NCBI RefSeq assembly: GCF_000971275.1
Contig: NZ_LAPV01000228.1
Span: 1 to 64,000, forward strand
From: Devosia psychrophila
GTDB taxonomy: Bacteria; Pseudomonadota; Alphaproteobacteria; Rhizobiales; Devosiaceae
Length of the DNA stretch: 64,000 bases
Reading direction: 5' to 3'
The notes under the pieces were generated by a model. The model was not told where the DNA came from, ran no database searches, and saw only the letters and a list, made by a program, of their open reading frames with translations. Positions 17,390 to 26,632 of this stretch are shown piece after piece; positions within the stretch are counted from its first letter, which is position 1; each line of letters opens with the position of its first letter. Position numbers and translations under genes: made by a program.

Positions 17390-17884
17390 ATGCTGACCGA
17401 ACCGAAAATAGTCGAAAAACCCGCCCAGGCTTTTGCCGCCATGGCCATGACGCTGAGTCAGCTCGAAATTAGCAGTGTGGCGCCGCCGCTGATCGGCGAG
17501 GTCATCGCCTGGATCGAAGCGCAGGGCGGCAAGACCGACGGCGCGCCGTTCTTCAACTACGTGAATTTCTTTCCGGGCGGAAAAATGGAAATGCAGGTCG
17601 GCATGCCGACCAAAACCTTGCTGGTTGGCGACGCAACGGTCACCACCGGCACGCTACCGGGCGGCCGGTATGCGTCCATCACCGCCACTGCGCCCTATCA
17701 CGAGCTGCACGACGCCAACATGAAACTCGACAGCTGGGCCAAGGCCAACGGCCACAAACTGGATGGCACTGTCGTCGGGAATCGCTTCCTTGGCGCCACT
17801 CGAATGGAAATCTACCTCAGGGACGCAAGCGAAGACCCGCCCGGCTTTCCCGTGACCGAAGTGGCTTTCAGGCTGGCGCAGTAG
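17390..17884 (+). CDS. GyrI-like / AraC effector-binding-domain protein
   Basis: 164 residues from ATG at 17390 with GAGAGGAGCG just upstream. It has the small-molecule-binding (SOUL/GyrI) layout: IVEKPAQAFAAMAM, FFNYVNFFPGGKMEMQVGMP, GTLPGGRYASITATAPYHEL, then MEIYLRD near the end. There is no DNA-binding domain. Such proteins bind or hydrolyse small hydrophobic compounds or inhibit gyrase; which applies here is unknown. Its 3' end overlaps the convergent aat gene by 17 bp. Confidence 0.82.
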   Translation: MLTEPKIVEKPAQAFAAMAMTLSQLEISSVAPPLIGEVIAWIEAQGGKTDGAPFFNYVNFFPGGKMEMQVGMPTKTLLVGDATVTTGTLPGGRYASITATAPYHELHDANMKLDSWAKANGHKLDGTVVGNRFLGATRMEIYLRDASEDPPGFPVTEVAFRLAQ

Positions 17885-18506
17885 CGTCCCAGGCGTTCCA
17901 GTCACCAGACAGCAGGAGCGCGTCGGCGAGGCGCTCCTCATACTGGGCGCGGGAGATTTCGATGCCGCCGAGCGATTCCAGATGGTCGGTCACGAACTGG
18001 GTATCGAGCAGAACGAAGCCACCGGCATGGAGGCGTTCGACCAGATGCGCCATGGCCATTTTGCTGGCATTGGTGCGCCGGTGGAACATTGATTCCCCGA
18101 AGAAGGCCCCGCCGATGGCAAGGCCATAGAGCCCGCCCACCAGGTCGGCGCCGTCCCAGACTTCGACGGTATGGGCGACGCCGCGACGGAACAGCTCGCC
18201 GTAGACGGAGCGGATAGTGCGGTTGATCCATGTGCTGTCGCGATCGGCGCCCACCGTGGCGCAGCCCTCGATGATCGCCTCAAAATCGGTATCGACGCGG
18301 ACTTCAAAGCCCGAGTTGCGGATCGCCTTGCGCAGGCTGGTGGATAGATGGAAGCCGTCGAGCGGAAGGATGCCGCGCATCTCAGGACTGACCCAGAAGA
18401 TATCGTCGTCCGCCGCATCTTCCGACATCGGGAAAATCCCGGCGCGATAGGCGCGGATGATCAGTTCTGGGGTGATTTCGATGTCGAAAGGGCTGGGCTT
18501 AGACAT
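17868..18506 (-). CDS. aat: Leucyl/phenylalanyl-tRNA-protein transferase
   Basis: 212 residues from ATG at 18506; a GTG three codons upstream is possible. The enzyme attaches Leu or Phe to N-terminal Arg/Lys of proteins, marking them for ClpS/ClpAP. Family features: LIIRAYRAGIFPMSE, FWVSPEMRGILPLDGFH, GGLYGLAIGGAFFGESMF, and LLDTQFVTDHLESLGG. It is the last gene of the aroQ-accB-accC-aat group, a conserved alphaproteobacterial order, though a 166-bp gap with a palindrome separates it from accC. Confidence 0.96.
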   Translation of the reverse strand: MSKPSPFDIEITPELIIRAYRAGIFPMSEDAADDDIFWVSPEMRGILPLDGFHLSTSLRKAIRNSGFEVRVDTDFEAIIEGCATVGADRDSTWINRTIRSVYGELFRRGVAHTVEVWDGADLVGGLYGLAIGGAFFGESMFHRRTNASKMAMAHLVERLHAGGFVLLDTQFVTDHLESLGGIEISRAQYEERLADALLLSGDWNAWDATAPA

Positions 18507-18535
18507 GGTGCGCACCGATCCGCGTCAGTCGATAC

Positions 18536-18630
18536 CCTCCCCCTTGCGGGGAAGGATCAAGGGAGGGGGCGGATTGGCCCAAATATCGGGGCTCTCGCAC
18601 CCCTCCCAACCTCCCCCGTCAAGGGGGAGG
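18536..18630. repeat. Palindromic intergenic element, family B (between accC and aat)
   Basis: An 11-bp perfect inverted repeat CCTCCCCCTTG (18536-18546) and CAAGGGGGAGG (18620-18630) encloses about 75 bp that carries further C-run/G-run complementarity. It belongs to the CCTCCCC...GGGGAGG type also seen at 44198 and 46366. It fills most of the gap between accC and aat and might weaken co-transcription. Confidence 0.75.
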
Positions 18631-18672
18631 TGCAGCCCGGCGGCCGCGACACGATCGCCGGCTAAATAAAAA

Positions 18673-20019
18673 TCAGACCTTGTTCTCGGCCAGGTAGTTT
18701 TCCAGCCAGTGGATGTCGTAATTGCCGGCCAGGATTTCCGGCTCGCGGATCAGGCGCTGGAACAGGGGGAGCGTGGTCTTGATGCCGTCGATGACGAATT
18801 CGTCGATGGCGCGGCGCAGGCGCTGCAGGCATTCCTCGCGGGTGCGACCGTAGACGATCAGCTTGCCGATCAGCGAGTCGTAATAGGGCGGGATCTTATA
18901 GCCCTGGTAGACCGCCGAATCGACGCGGACGCCGACGCCACCGGCAGGGTGGTAGAAGGTGATGGTGCCGGGGGACGGCGCGAAGGTCTGCGGGTCTTCG
19001 GCGTTGATGCGCACTTCGATGGCGTGGCCATAAAAGCTGACATCGGACTGGCGCATCGAAAGGGCTTCGCCCGAGGCGACGCGGATCTGCTCATAGACGA
19101 TGTCGATGCCGGTGATGCGTTCGGTAACCGGATGTTCCACCTGCAGGCGGGTGTTCATCTCGATGAAGAAGAACTCGCCGTTTTCGTACAGGAACTCGAT
19201 GGTGCCGGCGCCGGAGTATTTCAGCTTGCGCATGGCGGCGGCGCAGATCTCGCCGATCTTGTCGCGTTCATCTGGCGCAATGGTTGGGCCACCGGCCTCT
19301 TCCCAAACCTTCTGGTGGCGGCGCTGCAGCGAGCAGTCGCGGACGCCGAGATGGACGGCATTGCCCAGGCCATCGCCGAGAACCTGCACTTCGATATGGC
19401 GTGGCTTGCCGAGGTACTTTTCCATGTAGACGGAATCGTTGCCGAAGGCGGCCTTGGCTTCGGTGCGCGCGGTCGACCAGGCTTCCAGCACGTCCTTCTC
19501 GGACTTGGCGACCTTCATGCCGCGGCCACCGCCACCGGCAGTTGCCTTGATCAGCACCGGATAACCGATTTCGGCAGCGGTCGTGAGTGCCTCTTCGTCG
19601 CTCTCGACGGCGCCAGCGGAGCCGGGAACCACGGGAATTCCCAGCTCGACGGCAGTCTTCTTGGCCGTGATCTTGTCGCCCATGATCTCGATATGGTGAG
19701 CGGAAGGGCCGATGAAGGTCACCTTGTGCTCGCCGAGGATCTTGGCGAAACGGGCGTTTTCCGAGAGGAAACCGTAACCGGGATGTACCGCATCGGCGCC
19801 GGTTATCTCGCAGGCCGCGAGGATCGAGGGGATGTTGAGATAGCTGTCCTTGGCGGCGGGCGGACCGATGCAGACACTTTCATCGGCAAGGCGCACATGC
19901 ATGGCATTGGCGTCGGCCGTGGAATGCACAGCCACGGTCTGGATGCCGAGCTCCTTGCAGGCGCGCAGGATGCGCAGGGCGATTTCGCCGCGATTGGCGA
20001 TGAGGACCTTCTGGAACAT
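18673..20019 (-). CDS. accC: Acetyl-CoA carboxylase, biotin carboxylase subunit
   Basis: 448 residues, the normal length. It carboxylates biotin on AccB with ATP and bicarbonate, the first step of fatty-acid synthesis. Seen: FQKVLIANRGEIALRILRAC start, DAVHPGYGFLSENARFA, glycine-rich ATP loop ATAGGGGRGMKVAKSE, catalytic FIEMNTRLQVEHPVTE, and a C-terminal TRLQVEH/EVRINAEDP region. accB lies 10 bp upstream on the same strand, so the two are translated together. Confidence 0.98.
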   Translation of the reverse strand: MFQKVLIANRGEIALRILRACKELGIQTVAVHSTADANAMHVRLADESVCIGPPAAKDSYLNIPSILAACEITGADAVHPGYGFLSENARFAKILGEHKVTFIGPSAHHIEIMGDKITAKKTAVELGIPVVPGSAGAVESDEEALTTAAEIGYPVLIKATAGGGGRGMKVAKSEKDVLEAWSTARTEAKAAFGNDSVYMEKYLGKPRHIEVQVLGDGLGNAVHLGVRDCSLQRRHQKVWEEAGGPTIAPDERDKIGEICAAAMRKLKYSGAGTIEFLYENGEFFFIEMNTRLQVEHPVTERITGIDIVYEQIRVASGEALSMRQSDVSFYGHAIEVRINAEDPQTFAPSPGTITFYHPAGGVGVRVDSAVYQGYKIPPYYDSLIGKLIVYGRTREECLQRLRRAIDEFVIDGIKTTLPLFQRLIREPEILAGNYDIHWLENYLAENKV

Positions 20020-20029
20020 GGAGCTCCCC

Positions 20030-20518
20030 TTACTCGATGACGACGAGCGGCTCGCCGTATTCCACCGGCTGGGAATCTTCGACGAGAATCCGCGTCACGG
20101 TGCCGGAGCGGTGCGCCGGGATCTGGTTCATGGTCTTCATGGCTTCGATGATCAGCAGGGTCTGGCCCTCGGTCACCTTGGTGCCGACTTCGGCGAAAGT
20201 AGGCTTGCCCGGCTCTGGCGAGCGGTACGCAGTCCCGACCATCGGAGAAGTCAGGGTGCCTGGATTGGACGCAAGGTCTTCAACGGCCGCAGGCGCGGCA
20301 GCCGGAACCGAACCGGCCGGAGCCAGCGGCGTAGGAGCGCCCTGGGGCGCATAATACTGCGGTGCCTGTGCGTAGACCGGGGCCTCGTTGGCGTATGAGC
20401 GGGTGATGCGGACCCGGAAGTCCTCCTGCTCGATCTCGATCTCGGCGAGATTTTCCTTGTTGAGCAGCTCGGCAATGGTTCGGATCAGGTCCTGATCCAC
20501 TTGCGATGACTTGGTCAT
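20030..20518 (-). CDS. accB: Acetyl-CoA carboxylase, biotin carboxyl carrier protein
   Basis: 162 residues. The C-terminal biotinyl domain carries the lysine acceptor in [11 protein letters not shown] (family EAMKMMN), with [15 protein letters not shown] before it. The N-terminal helical part ([20 protein letters not shown]) docks to the carboxylase. A Pro/Ala-rich linker (about 50-85) with repeated AP and Tyr-Ala motifs gives mobility. It stands between aroQ (33 bp upstream) and accC (10 bp downstream). Confidence 0.97.
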   Translation of the reverse strand: MTKSSQVDQDLIRTIAELLNKENLAEIEIEQEDFRVRITRSYANEAPVYAQAPQYYAPQGAPTPLAPAGSVPAAAPAAVEDLASNPGTLTSPMVGTAYRSPEPGKPTFAEVGTKVTEGQTLLIIEAMKTMNQIPAHRSGTVTRILVEDSQPVEYGEPLVVIE

Positions 20519-20551
20519 TCTTGTCGTCTCCCGCGCTGGACGCGTTGATCT

Positions 20552-20989
20552 CTATTTGAGTTTTTCGGCAAGCGCTGTGAGCGCCATTCTATACCCGTTG
20601 ACGCCAAAGCCGCAAATGACGCCAAAGGCGACAGCCGACACATAGGAATGATGCCGGAAGCTCTCACGCTGATGGATATTGGAAATATGGACTTCGACAA
20701 CCGGCAGGCCCACGCCCTTGAGCGCATCGTGGATGGCGACTGATGTATGGGAATAACCCGCCGGATTGATGACGATGGCATCCGCAGTCTGGCGGGCCTC
20801 GTGGATCCAGGTGATTAGTTCACCCTCGTGGTTGGACTGGCGGAAAACGACCGTCAGGCCGAATTCTTCGCCGGTCCGCTGGCACAAAGCCTCGACGTCC
20901 TGCAGCGTTTCCGCGCCATAGATATCGGGCTCGCGGGTACCGAGCAGGTTGAGGTTCGGGCCGTTGAGGACGAGAACGCGCTTAGCCAT
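20552..20989 (-). CDS. aroQ: 3-dehydroquinate dehydratase, type II
   Basis: 145 residues from ATG at 20989 ([17 protein letters not shown]), chosen because the family begins here. It makes 3-dehydroshikimate in the shikimate pathway. Catalytic positions are visible: Tyr in PDIYGAETL after the flexible loop [34 protein letters not shown], and [20 protein letters not shown]. The aroQ-accB-accC order is widespread in alphaproteobacteria. Confidence 0.97.
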   Translation of the reverse strand: MAKRVLVLNGPNLNLLGTREPDIYGAETLQDVEALCQRTGEEFGLTVVFRQSNHEGELITWIHEARQTADAIVINPAGYSHTSVAIHDALKGVGLPVVEVHISNIHQRESFRHHSYVSAVAFGVICGFGVNGYRMALTALAEKLK

Positions 20990-21081
20990 GATTCTTGCCT
21001 TTTGCACCGGCACCTGGAACCGGCGCAAGCCCGGTTATACGAAATACACCTAAAAGGCAAAAGCCGAGAGCAAAGTTGGAC

Positions 21082-21957
21082 TTAACCCTCGCATAGTGTC
21101 TCGCCGCATTCGCGCATGTTGGCGATGCGGGTCTTGAGCTCGTCGATGCCGATGGCGCCCGGGATGACCTCGTTGCCGATGATGTAGGTCGGCGTGCCGG
21201 TGATGTTGAGCGCCTTGGCGATCTCGTAGGAGGTCTGGATTTTATTCGCCACGGCCTCGCTGTTCATGTCGAGCTCGAGCGATACGGACGACAGGCCCAG
21301 ATCGGCGGCCGCCAGCAGCGCGACGCTCTTGTCTACCTGGCCACGGCTGGTGAACAGCGCCTCATGGAAGGTCCAGTAATCGACTTCAGATTCGCCGACC
21401 AACACGGCTACGCGCGCCGCGTCGATGGATTCATTGGAGAGGATGGGGAATTCCTTGAGCACGACGCGCAAATTGGGGTCTTCGGCGAGCAAGGTGGCGA
21501 GGTCGGGCAGGGCGTTGCGACAATAGCCGCAGTTGTAGTCAAAGAACTCGACCAGCGTGACGTCGCCATCTGGGTTGCCCAGCACGACCTGACCCGGATC
21601 GTTGAAAATCTTGTCGCGCATCGAGGCGATGGCGCCACCGGCCTGGGCACGTTCTTCCGCCCGCACCGTGGTATCGAGCGCCACCGACATGCGCTGCAGG
21701 ATTTTCGGATCGCTCATCAAAAATGATTCGATCATCGGGTTGAGCGTCGCTGGGTCGATCTGCGCCACATCCTGAGAGGGGATGACAACCGGCGCGTCGG
21801 TAACACGCTTGGCGTCATACTGGGTGAGCGCCTCGTTGATCAATGCCTGTACCGCAACCGTATCGGTCTGCGGCGCAGGCTTGTTGAGCACGGAATAGCC
21901 CAGGGCCCCGGCCATAATGCCCACCAGGGCGACGAGGGCAAAAGTGACGCGCGACAT
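21082..21957 (-). CDS. DsbA-family thiol-disulfide oxidoreductase
   Basis: 291 residues with an N-terminal membrane anchor or uncleaved signal (FALVALVGIMAGALGYSVL), a roughly 90-residue helical lead, then a DsbA-like thioredoxin fold with active site FFDYNCGYCRNALPDL (CGYC). The cis-proline is in NITGTPTYIIGN. A pair of Cys near the C-terminus (RECGETLCEG) is extra and could form a second disulfide. It acts in the periplasm, probably in disulfide formation or isomerisation of secreted proteins. It lies 92 bp upstream of aroQ in the same direction. Confidence 0.9.
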   Translation of the reverse strand: MSRVTFALVALVGIMAGALGYSVLNKPAPQTDTVAVQALINEALTQYDAKRVTDAPVVIPSQDVAQIDPATLNPMIESFLMSDPKILQRMSVALDTTVRAEERAQAGGAIASMRDKIFNDPGQVVLGNPDGDVTLVEFFDYNCGYCRNALPDLATLLAEDPNLRVVLKEFPILSNESIDAARVAVLVGESEVDYWTFHEALFTSRGQVDKSVALLAAADLGLSSVSLELDMNSEAVANKIQTSYEIAKALNITGTPTYIIGNEVIPGAIGIDELKTRIANMRECGETLCEG

Positions 21958-22104
21958 GCAGTGCTCCCAGACGAGTTGCCCGCTTCTAGCAGAGGCCAGG
22001 CGATATTGGCAGCGGGGAGTGAACGGGTAAGCAAGCCATGCATCAATTGTAGTTGAGAGGGCCGTTGGAACGGGCTAGGCCGGTTGCAGAACTGAGGAAG
22101 CTCC

Positions 22105-23250
22105 ATGACCGCACTGCCTGCCGATGGCCTGATGCCTTTCCATGCACTGGAAATCCTCAAGCGCGCCAAGGCCATCGAAGCGACCGGACGTACGGTCTGC
22201 CACCTCGAAGTGGGCGAACCGGGCGCACCGCCGGCACCCCGCGTCATCGAAGCGGTGGGCCGGGCCCTGCCGTTGGCGCAGGGCTATACCAATGCCAAGG
22301 GGCTCAGCGAACTGCGCGAAGGGCTGGGCGCTTACTATGCGGCGCAGCACGGCGTCAGCGTTGACCCAGATTCGGTGCTTTGCACCATGGGGTCGTCTTC
22401 GGGTTTCATTATTGCGTTTCATACGGCGTTTAGGCCCGGCGCCCGTATTGCAATCACCAGGCCGGGTTATCCGGCCTATGTGAATTCGCTGCTGGGCTTG
22501 GGCTTCGGCATCGCGGAAATTCCGCTCAGCGCCGAAAATGGCTGGCGCTTGACCGGTGCGGACATTGCGGCGGCCCATGCCGATACGCCGTTCGAGGGAC
22601 TGCTGTTCGCCAGCCCGGCCAACCCGACCGGCGCGACCGTCGATCGGGCAGGGCTCGCCGACGTCATCGCGACCTGCCAGCGGCTGGGCGTGCGGCTGAT
22701 CTCGGACGAGATTTATCACGGCCTCGACTATACCGGCCCTTCGGTGAGCGCGCTGGAACTGACGCGCGACGCTATCGTCATCAACAGCTTCTCGAAATAC
22801 TATTGCATGACCGGCTGGCGCATCGGCTGGATGGTGCTCCCCGACGACTTGGTGCGCCGCGCCGAAATCCTGCAGCAGAACCTCTTCATCTCGGCCCCGA
22901 CGCTGAGCCAGATCGCGGCGACCGTGGCGCTGGGCGAGCGCGACTATGCCGAGGAGCAGAAGGCCGGTTACGCCAGGAACCGAACGCTGCTTAATGATGG
23001 GTTGCATGCGCTCGGCTTCGAAATCGGCGCGCCGTCAGAGGGCGCTTTCTATGCCTATGCCGGCATTTCGGGCTTTTCCAACGATGCGATGGGCTTTTGC
23101 GAGACGCTGCTCGACGAAGCTGGCGTGGCCGTCACGCCGGGCATCGACTTCGACCGTGCTGGCGGCAACCGCTACGTCCGTTTCTCCTATGCGGGGAAGC
23201 GCGAGAGCGTGGAACTGGCGCTGGAGCGGATGGGCAAGTTCTTGGGGTAG
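22105..23250 (+). CDS. PLP-dependent class I/II aminotransferase
   Basis: 381 residues, aspartate-aminotransferase fold type I. The cofactor lysine is in INSFSKYYCMTGWRIGWMV, with the preceding ISDEIYHGLDY (Asp and Tyr contacts) and ASPANPTGATVD loop. N-terminal VCHLEVGEPGAPPA and the C-terminal RYVRFSYAG arginine bind the substrate carboxylate. The amino-acid substrate is not determinable; aspartate- and alanine-type members look alike. It stands alone, ending toward a bidirectional terminator shared with rne. Confidence 0.9.
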   Translation: MTALPADGLMPFHALEILKRAKAIEATGRTVCHLEVGEPGAPPAPRVIEAVGRALPLAQGYTNAKGLSELREGLGAYYAAQHGVSVDPDSVLCTMGSSSGFIIAFHTAFRPGARIAITRPGYPAYVNSLLGLGFGIAEIPLSAENGWRLTGADIAAAHADTPFEGLLFASPANPTGATVDRAGLADVIATCQRLGVRLISDEIYHGLDYTGPSVSALELTRDAIVINSFSKYYCMTGWRIGWMVLPDDLVRRAEILQQNLFISAPTLSQIAATVALGERDYAEEQKAGYARNRTLLNDGLHALGFEIGAPSEGAFYAYAGISGFSNDAMGFCETLLDEAGVAVTPGIDFDRAGGNRYVRFSYAGKRESVELALERMGKFLG

Positions 23251-23314
23251 TCGCGCTGGACCAGTAGACTTTCCCCAGGCGTCTAGACGCCATTAGATCT
23301 CAGGGGCACAAACC

Positions 23315-23345
23315 AAAAGGGCGACCCGGAGGCCGCCCTTTTGTT
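23315..23345. terminator. Bidirectional terminator between aminotransferase and rne
   Basis: AAAAGGGCG (23315) pairs with the CGCCCTTTT arm ending near 23342, with T-runs on both strands. It lies between two converging genes and can serve both. Confidence 0.85.
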
Positions 23346-23346
23346 T

Positions 23347-26040
23347 CTAGCCTAGGCCCAGGCGGCGCTGCCACCAACCGCCCTTTTTCTTGGGCTCCTC
23401 GGCAGGTTCGCCTTCGACTTCCGGCTCTGCCTTGGGTGCGCTGGAGGAAACGACCAGGCCATCGGCCGGCAGTTCCTTCTTCACACGGCGCGACTTGGGC
23501 GCTTCGGCTGGAGCCTGTGTTACGGAAGGCGGTGCTACCACTGGCTCTGCGACGGGCGCATCTGCGACCTCGGCGACTGCCGCCTGAGCGACTTCCGCCG
23601 CTTCCACGGCCTCAGTCTTGGGCTTGCGGGACCGTGGCTTGCGCTTTGGCTTGTCGTCTTCAGCGGGGGCCGCTTCAACCACAGCTTCCACAGGAGCCGA
23701 TTCGGCCGGTGCGGACTCAGCAGTCTCATCCACCTTCTTGCGGCGCGTGCGCCTTGGTTTTTCAGTCGGGGCTGCCTCGGCGGGAGTTGCATCGGCAAGC
23801 CCCGGTTCGGCAGCGACGATGGCATCCTGGGCGAGCAGATTAGACGCAACCGCGTCGGTCTGTGCCTCGGTCAGCTCATCTTCGCCGGCTGGCGAGGGGA
23901 CGCGAACGCCGTCTTCGCCATCACGACGGTTACGGCGGCCACCACGGCGACCGCGACGGCGACGCTTGCGGGGCTCGTCGTCACCAACGGCTTCGCCGGA
24001 CGGACGGGCAGAGTTCTCTTCATCACCCTCTTCGTCGGCCTCGTCAGCTTCAGCAACATTGCCTTCGACGCTCGGCGCCTGGGCCGCACGCTGCTGCTGC
24101 GGCGGACGCTCGCCACCTTCTTCGCGGCCTTCACCACCACGGCGGCGACGACGACGACGCCGACGGCCTTCGCCCTCACCAGCTTCGGCAGAAGCGGCTG
24201 CTGCTTCAGCGGCGGGTGCCTCTTCGACTTCTTCCTCGTCTTCGAAGATTTCGTCGTCGATCTCGTCTTCGATGATGGTGTTATCGACGCGGACATGCTC
24301 GGTGACGCGCGTCTCGGCATAAGCCATAACGCGGGCTTCGCCCTTTTCGATGGCGAACTGGTGGCCCGTCAACTTGCCGTCAGCCGTGATGGTGATCGAC
24401 AGCTGGTTGCGAAGTTCCAGCGCGATCAGGGTCTCGCGCTTGAAGTTGAGGATGTAGAGCGCGACGTCGATCGGTACGCGGACGTTGATGGACTGGCCCT
24501 GGCGGCGCAGCACATGGTCCTCGATCTGGCGCATGATCATCAGCGCCAGCGATTCGACCGAACGGACCAGACCGGTGCCGTCGCAGATCGGGCACTTGTG
24601 GGTCGAGCTTTCGACGACGCCAAAGCGGATACGCTGGCGGCTCATCTCCATCAGGCCGAAGTGCGAGATACGGCCGACCTGAATGCGGGCGCGATCGTCC
24701 TTGAGGCAATCCTTGAGCTTGCGCTCGACGGCCCGGTTGCTCCGGTTCTCCATCATGTCGATGAAATCGATGACGATCAGGCCAGCCAGATCGCGCAGGC
24801 GGAGCTGACGCGAGACTTCCTCGGCCGCTTCCAGATTGGTCTGGAGTGCCGTATCCTCGATATTGTGCTCCTTGGTGGAGCGGCCCGAGTTCACGTCGAT
24901 GGAGACGAGTGCTTCGGTCGGGTTGATCACGATATAGCCGCCGGAGGGCAGGGTGACCGTCGGCGAGAACATCGAGTCGAGCTGGGCTTCGATGCCATAC
25001 TTGGAGAACAGCGGCTGATCATCCTTGTAGAGCTGCACGTTTTTGGCGTGGCTCGGCATGATCATGCGCATGAAGTCCTTGGCCTCGGCGAATGCAGCGT
25101 CGCCGGCCACGAAGACCTCGTCGATTTCCTTGTTGTATAGGTCGCGAATGGTCCGCTTGATTAGCGAGCCTTCCTCATAGACGAGGCATGGTGCCTGCGA
25201 CTTGAGGGTGAGTTCGCGCACGCTTTCCCACAGGCGCATCAGATATTCGAAGTCGCGCTTCACTTCGGCCTTGGTGCGCGAAGCGCCGGCCGTGCGCAGG
25301 ATGACGCCCATGCCCTGCGGTACTTCGAGATCCGAGGTGATCTCCTTAAGGCGCTTGCGATCGGCAGCGTTGGTGATCTTGCGCGAAATGCCGCCGCCAC
25401 GGGCGGTATTTGGCATCAGCACGGAATAGCGGCCGGCGAGCGACAGATAGGTGGTGAGAGCCGCGCCCTTGTTGCCGCGCTCTTCCTTGACCACCTGCAC
25501 CAGCATGACCTGCCGGCGCTTGATGACTTCCTGGATCTTGTAGTGCCGGCGGTTCTGGCTCTGGCGGCGACGCTCTGGAACTTCTTCCAGTGCATCGGCA
25601 CCACCGATCGATTCGACGGGCTCGCTGTTGGCGGGCGCCTGCTCGATATGGCTGTCTTCCTCGCTATCCTGAGGATCGGCCTCGGCGTCGGGCTCGGTTA
25701 CGCCTTCCGGCAACGAGATAGCCTCTTCGGCCTCATCGTGATGCTCGTCCTCTGCCTCTTCGTCGCGCAGCAGGGCTTCGCGGTCAGCAACCGGGATCTG
25801 ATAATAGTCCGGGTGGATTTCACTAAAGGCGAGGAAACCATGGCGGTTACCGCCATATTCCACGAAGGCAGCCTGCAGCGAAGGCTCAACGCGCGTTACC
25901 TTGGCGAGGTAGATATTGCCACGCAACTGGCGGCGCTGGGCCGATTCAAAGTCGAATTCGTCGAGCCTGTTACCGGTGGTGACGACAATCCGGGTTTCTT
26001 CGGGGTGGATGGCATCCACCAGCATTCTCTTGATAGCCAT
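23347..26040 (-). CDS. rne: Ribonuclease E/G family protein (RNase E)
   Basis: 897 residues from ATG at 26040 (MAIKRMLVDAIHPEE). Main endonuclease for mRNA decay and rRNA/tRNA processing, and scaffold of the degradosome. The S1 domain (IYLAKVTRVEPSLQAAFVEY) is split by an acidic insertion of roughly 100 residues, a typical alphaproteobacterial trait. Catalytic Asp residues lie in SIDVNSGRST and LIVIDFIDMM; the zinc link is CPICDGTG. The C-terminal third is low-complexity: Arg blocks (RRRRRRRR), Glu/Ala stretches and Lys/Arg patches, expected to bind RNA and partner proteins. The long leader upstream may serve autoregulation. Confidence 0.97.
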   Translation of the reverse strand: MAIKRMLVDAIHPEETRIVVTTGNRLDEFDFESAQRRQLRGNIYLAKVTRVEPSLQAAFVEYGGNRHGFLAFSEIHPDYYQIPVADREALLRDEEAEDEHHDEAEEAISLPEGVTEPDAEADPQDSEEDSHIEQAPANSEPVESIGGADALEEVPERRRQSQNRRHYKIQEVIKRRQVMLVQVVKEERGNKGAALTTYLSLAGRYSVLMPNTARGGGISRKITNAADRKRLKEITSDLEVPQGMGVILRTAGASRTKAEVKRDFEYLMRLWESVRELTLKSQAPCLVYEEGSLIKRTIRDLYNKEIDEVFVAGDAAFAEAKDFMRMIMPSHAKNVQLYKDDQPLFSKYGIEAQLDSMFSPTVTLPSGGYIVINPTEALVSIDVNSGRSTKEHNIEDTALQTNLEAAEEVSRQLRLRDLAGLIVIDFIDMMENRSNRAVERKLKDCLKDDRARIQVGRISHFGLMEMSRQRIRFGVVESSTHKCPICDGTGLVRSVESLALMIMRQIEDHVLRRQGQSINVRVPIDVALYILNFKRETLIALELRNQLSITITADGKLTGHQFAIEKGEARVMAYAETRVTEHVRVDNTIIEDEIDDEIFEDEEEVEEAPAAEAAAASAEAGEGEGRRRRRRRRRGGEGREEGGERPPQQQRAAQAPSVEGNVAEADEADEEGDEENSARPSGEAVGDDEPRKRRRRGRRGGRRNRRDGEDGVRVPSPAGEDELTEAQTDAVASNLLAQDAIVAAEPGLADATPAEAAPTEKPRRTRRKKVDETAESAPAESAPVEAVVEAAPAEDDKPKRKPRSRKPKTEAVEAAEVAQAAVAEVADAPVAEPVVAPPSVTQAPAEAPKSRRVKKELPADGLVVSSSAPKAEPEVEGEPAEEPKKKGGWWQRRLGLG

Positions 26041-26632
26041 ATTGAACTCCGCGCGCTCGCGCGCCGACAAGAGGCCGCCGGGAAACCGGCATCCTTGCTG
26101 TGGCGCTGTGCGAGGCGAATGGTTTGGGGGGTGTGGCGCGCAGAAGCTCTGCCTTCATCGCGCCGGTCGATGTGGTCATGGCCGGAAGATGCTGCGTGAC
26201 GAAGCGGCAATCGGTATTTTCGATCGCGTCGCGTTCTGTCCGCTTGCGGGCCATCTGACCTCTTCCTATTGGATTGCCTTACGGCAACCGTCCGGTCCAT
26301 GGAGGACCGAAATTCAAAGCGAAGCGCTGGATTTGCCGCTTCTGAACCAGATTTCGGGGCTCTTCGTTCCCCTGATCCGGCCACTTCCTGCACCGCGGCA
26401 AGAGGCCCTTCGGCCATCTAAACTGGTACTGCAGAAAGCAAGCGCTTCCCCTCAAGCGTGTAGGGATGTTGCGTCACAATGGCAACAGGAAAGTCGAAAC
26501 CGCCGCCGGCAGGGCATTTCGCACGAGGTTATTGGCCGCCTGCCCAAATCATCGCATAAGAGCAGTCGTGCCGCAGAATCGCCCGACCATCATGGCAGAT
26601 GCGGCAGACACGATATTGGGGCCGGTCCGCGC
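26041..26632. other. 592-bp divergent intergenic region between rne and amiC
   Basis: The region holds the leaders and promoters of rne (minus) and the amidase (plus). No open frame shows a ribosome site with protein-like composition. RNase E genes usually carry a long 5' untranslated region through which the enzyme controls its own mRNA; the length here fits that idea, but I found no specific structure to point to. Confidence 0.4.

Noticed and set aside
18709-20040. 443-codon plus-strand frame opposite accC
   Set aside because: Antisense of a certain gene with composition typical of a shadow.
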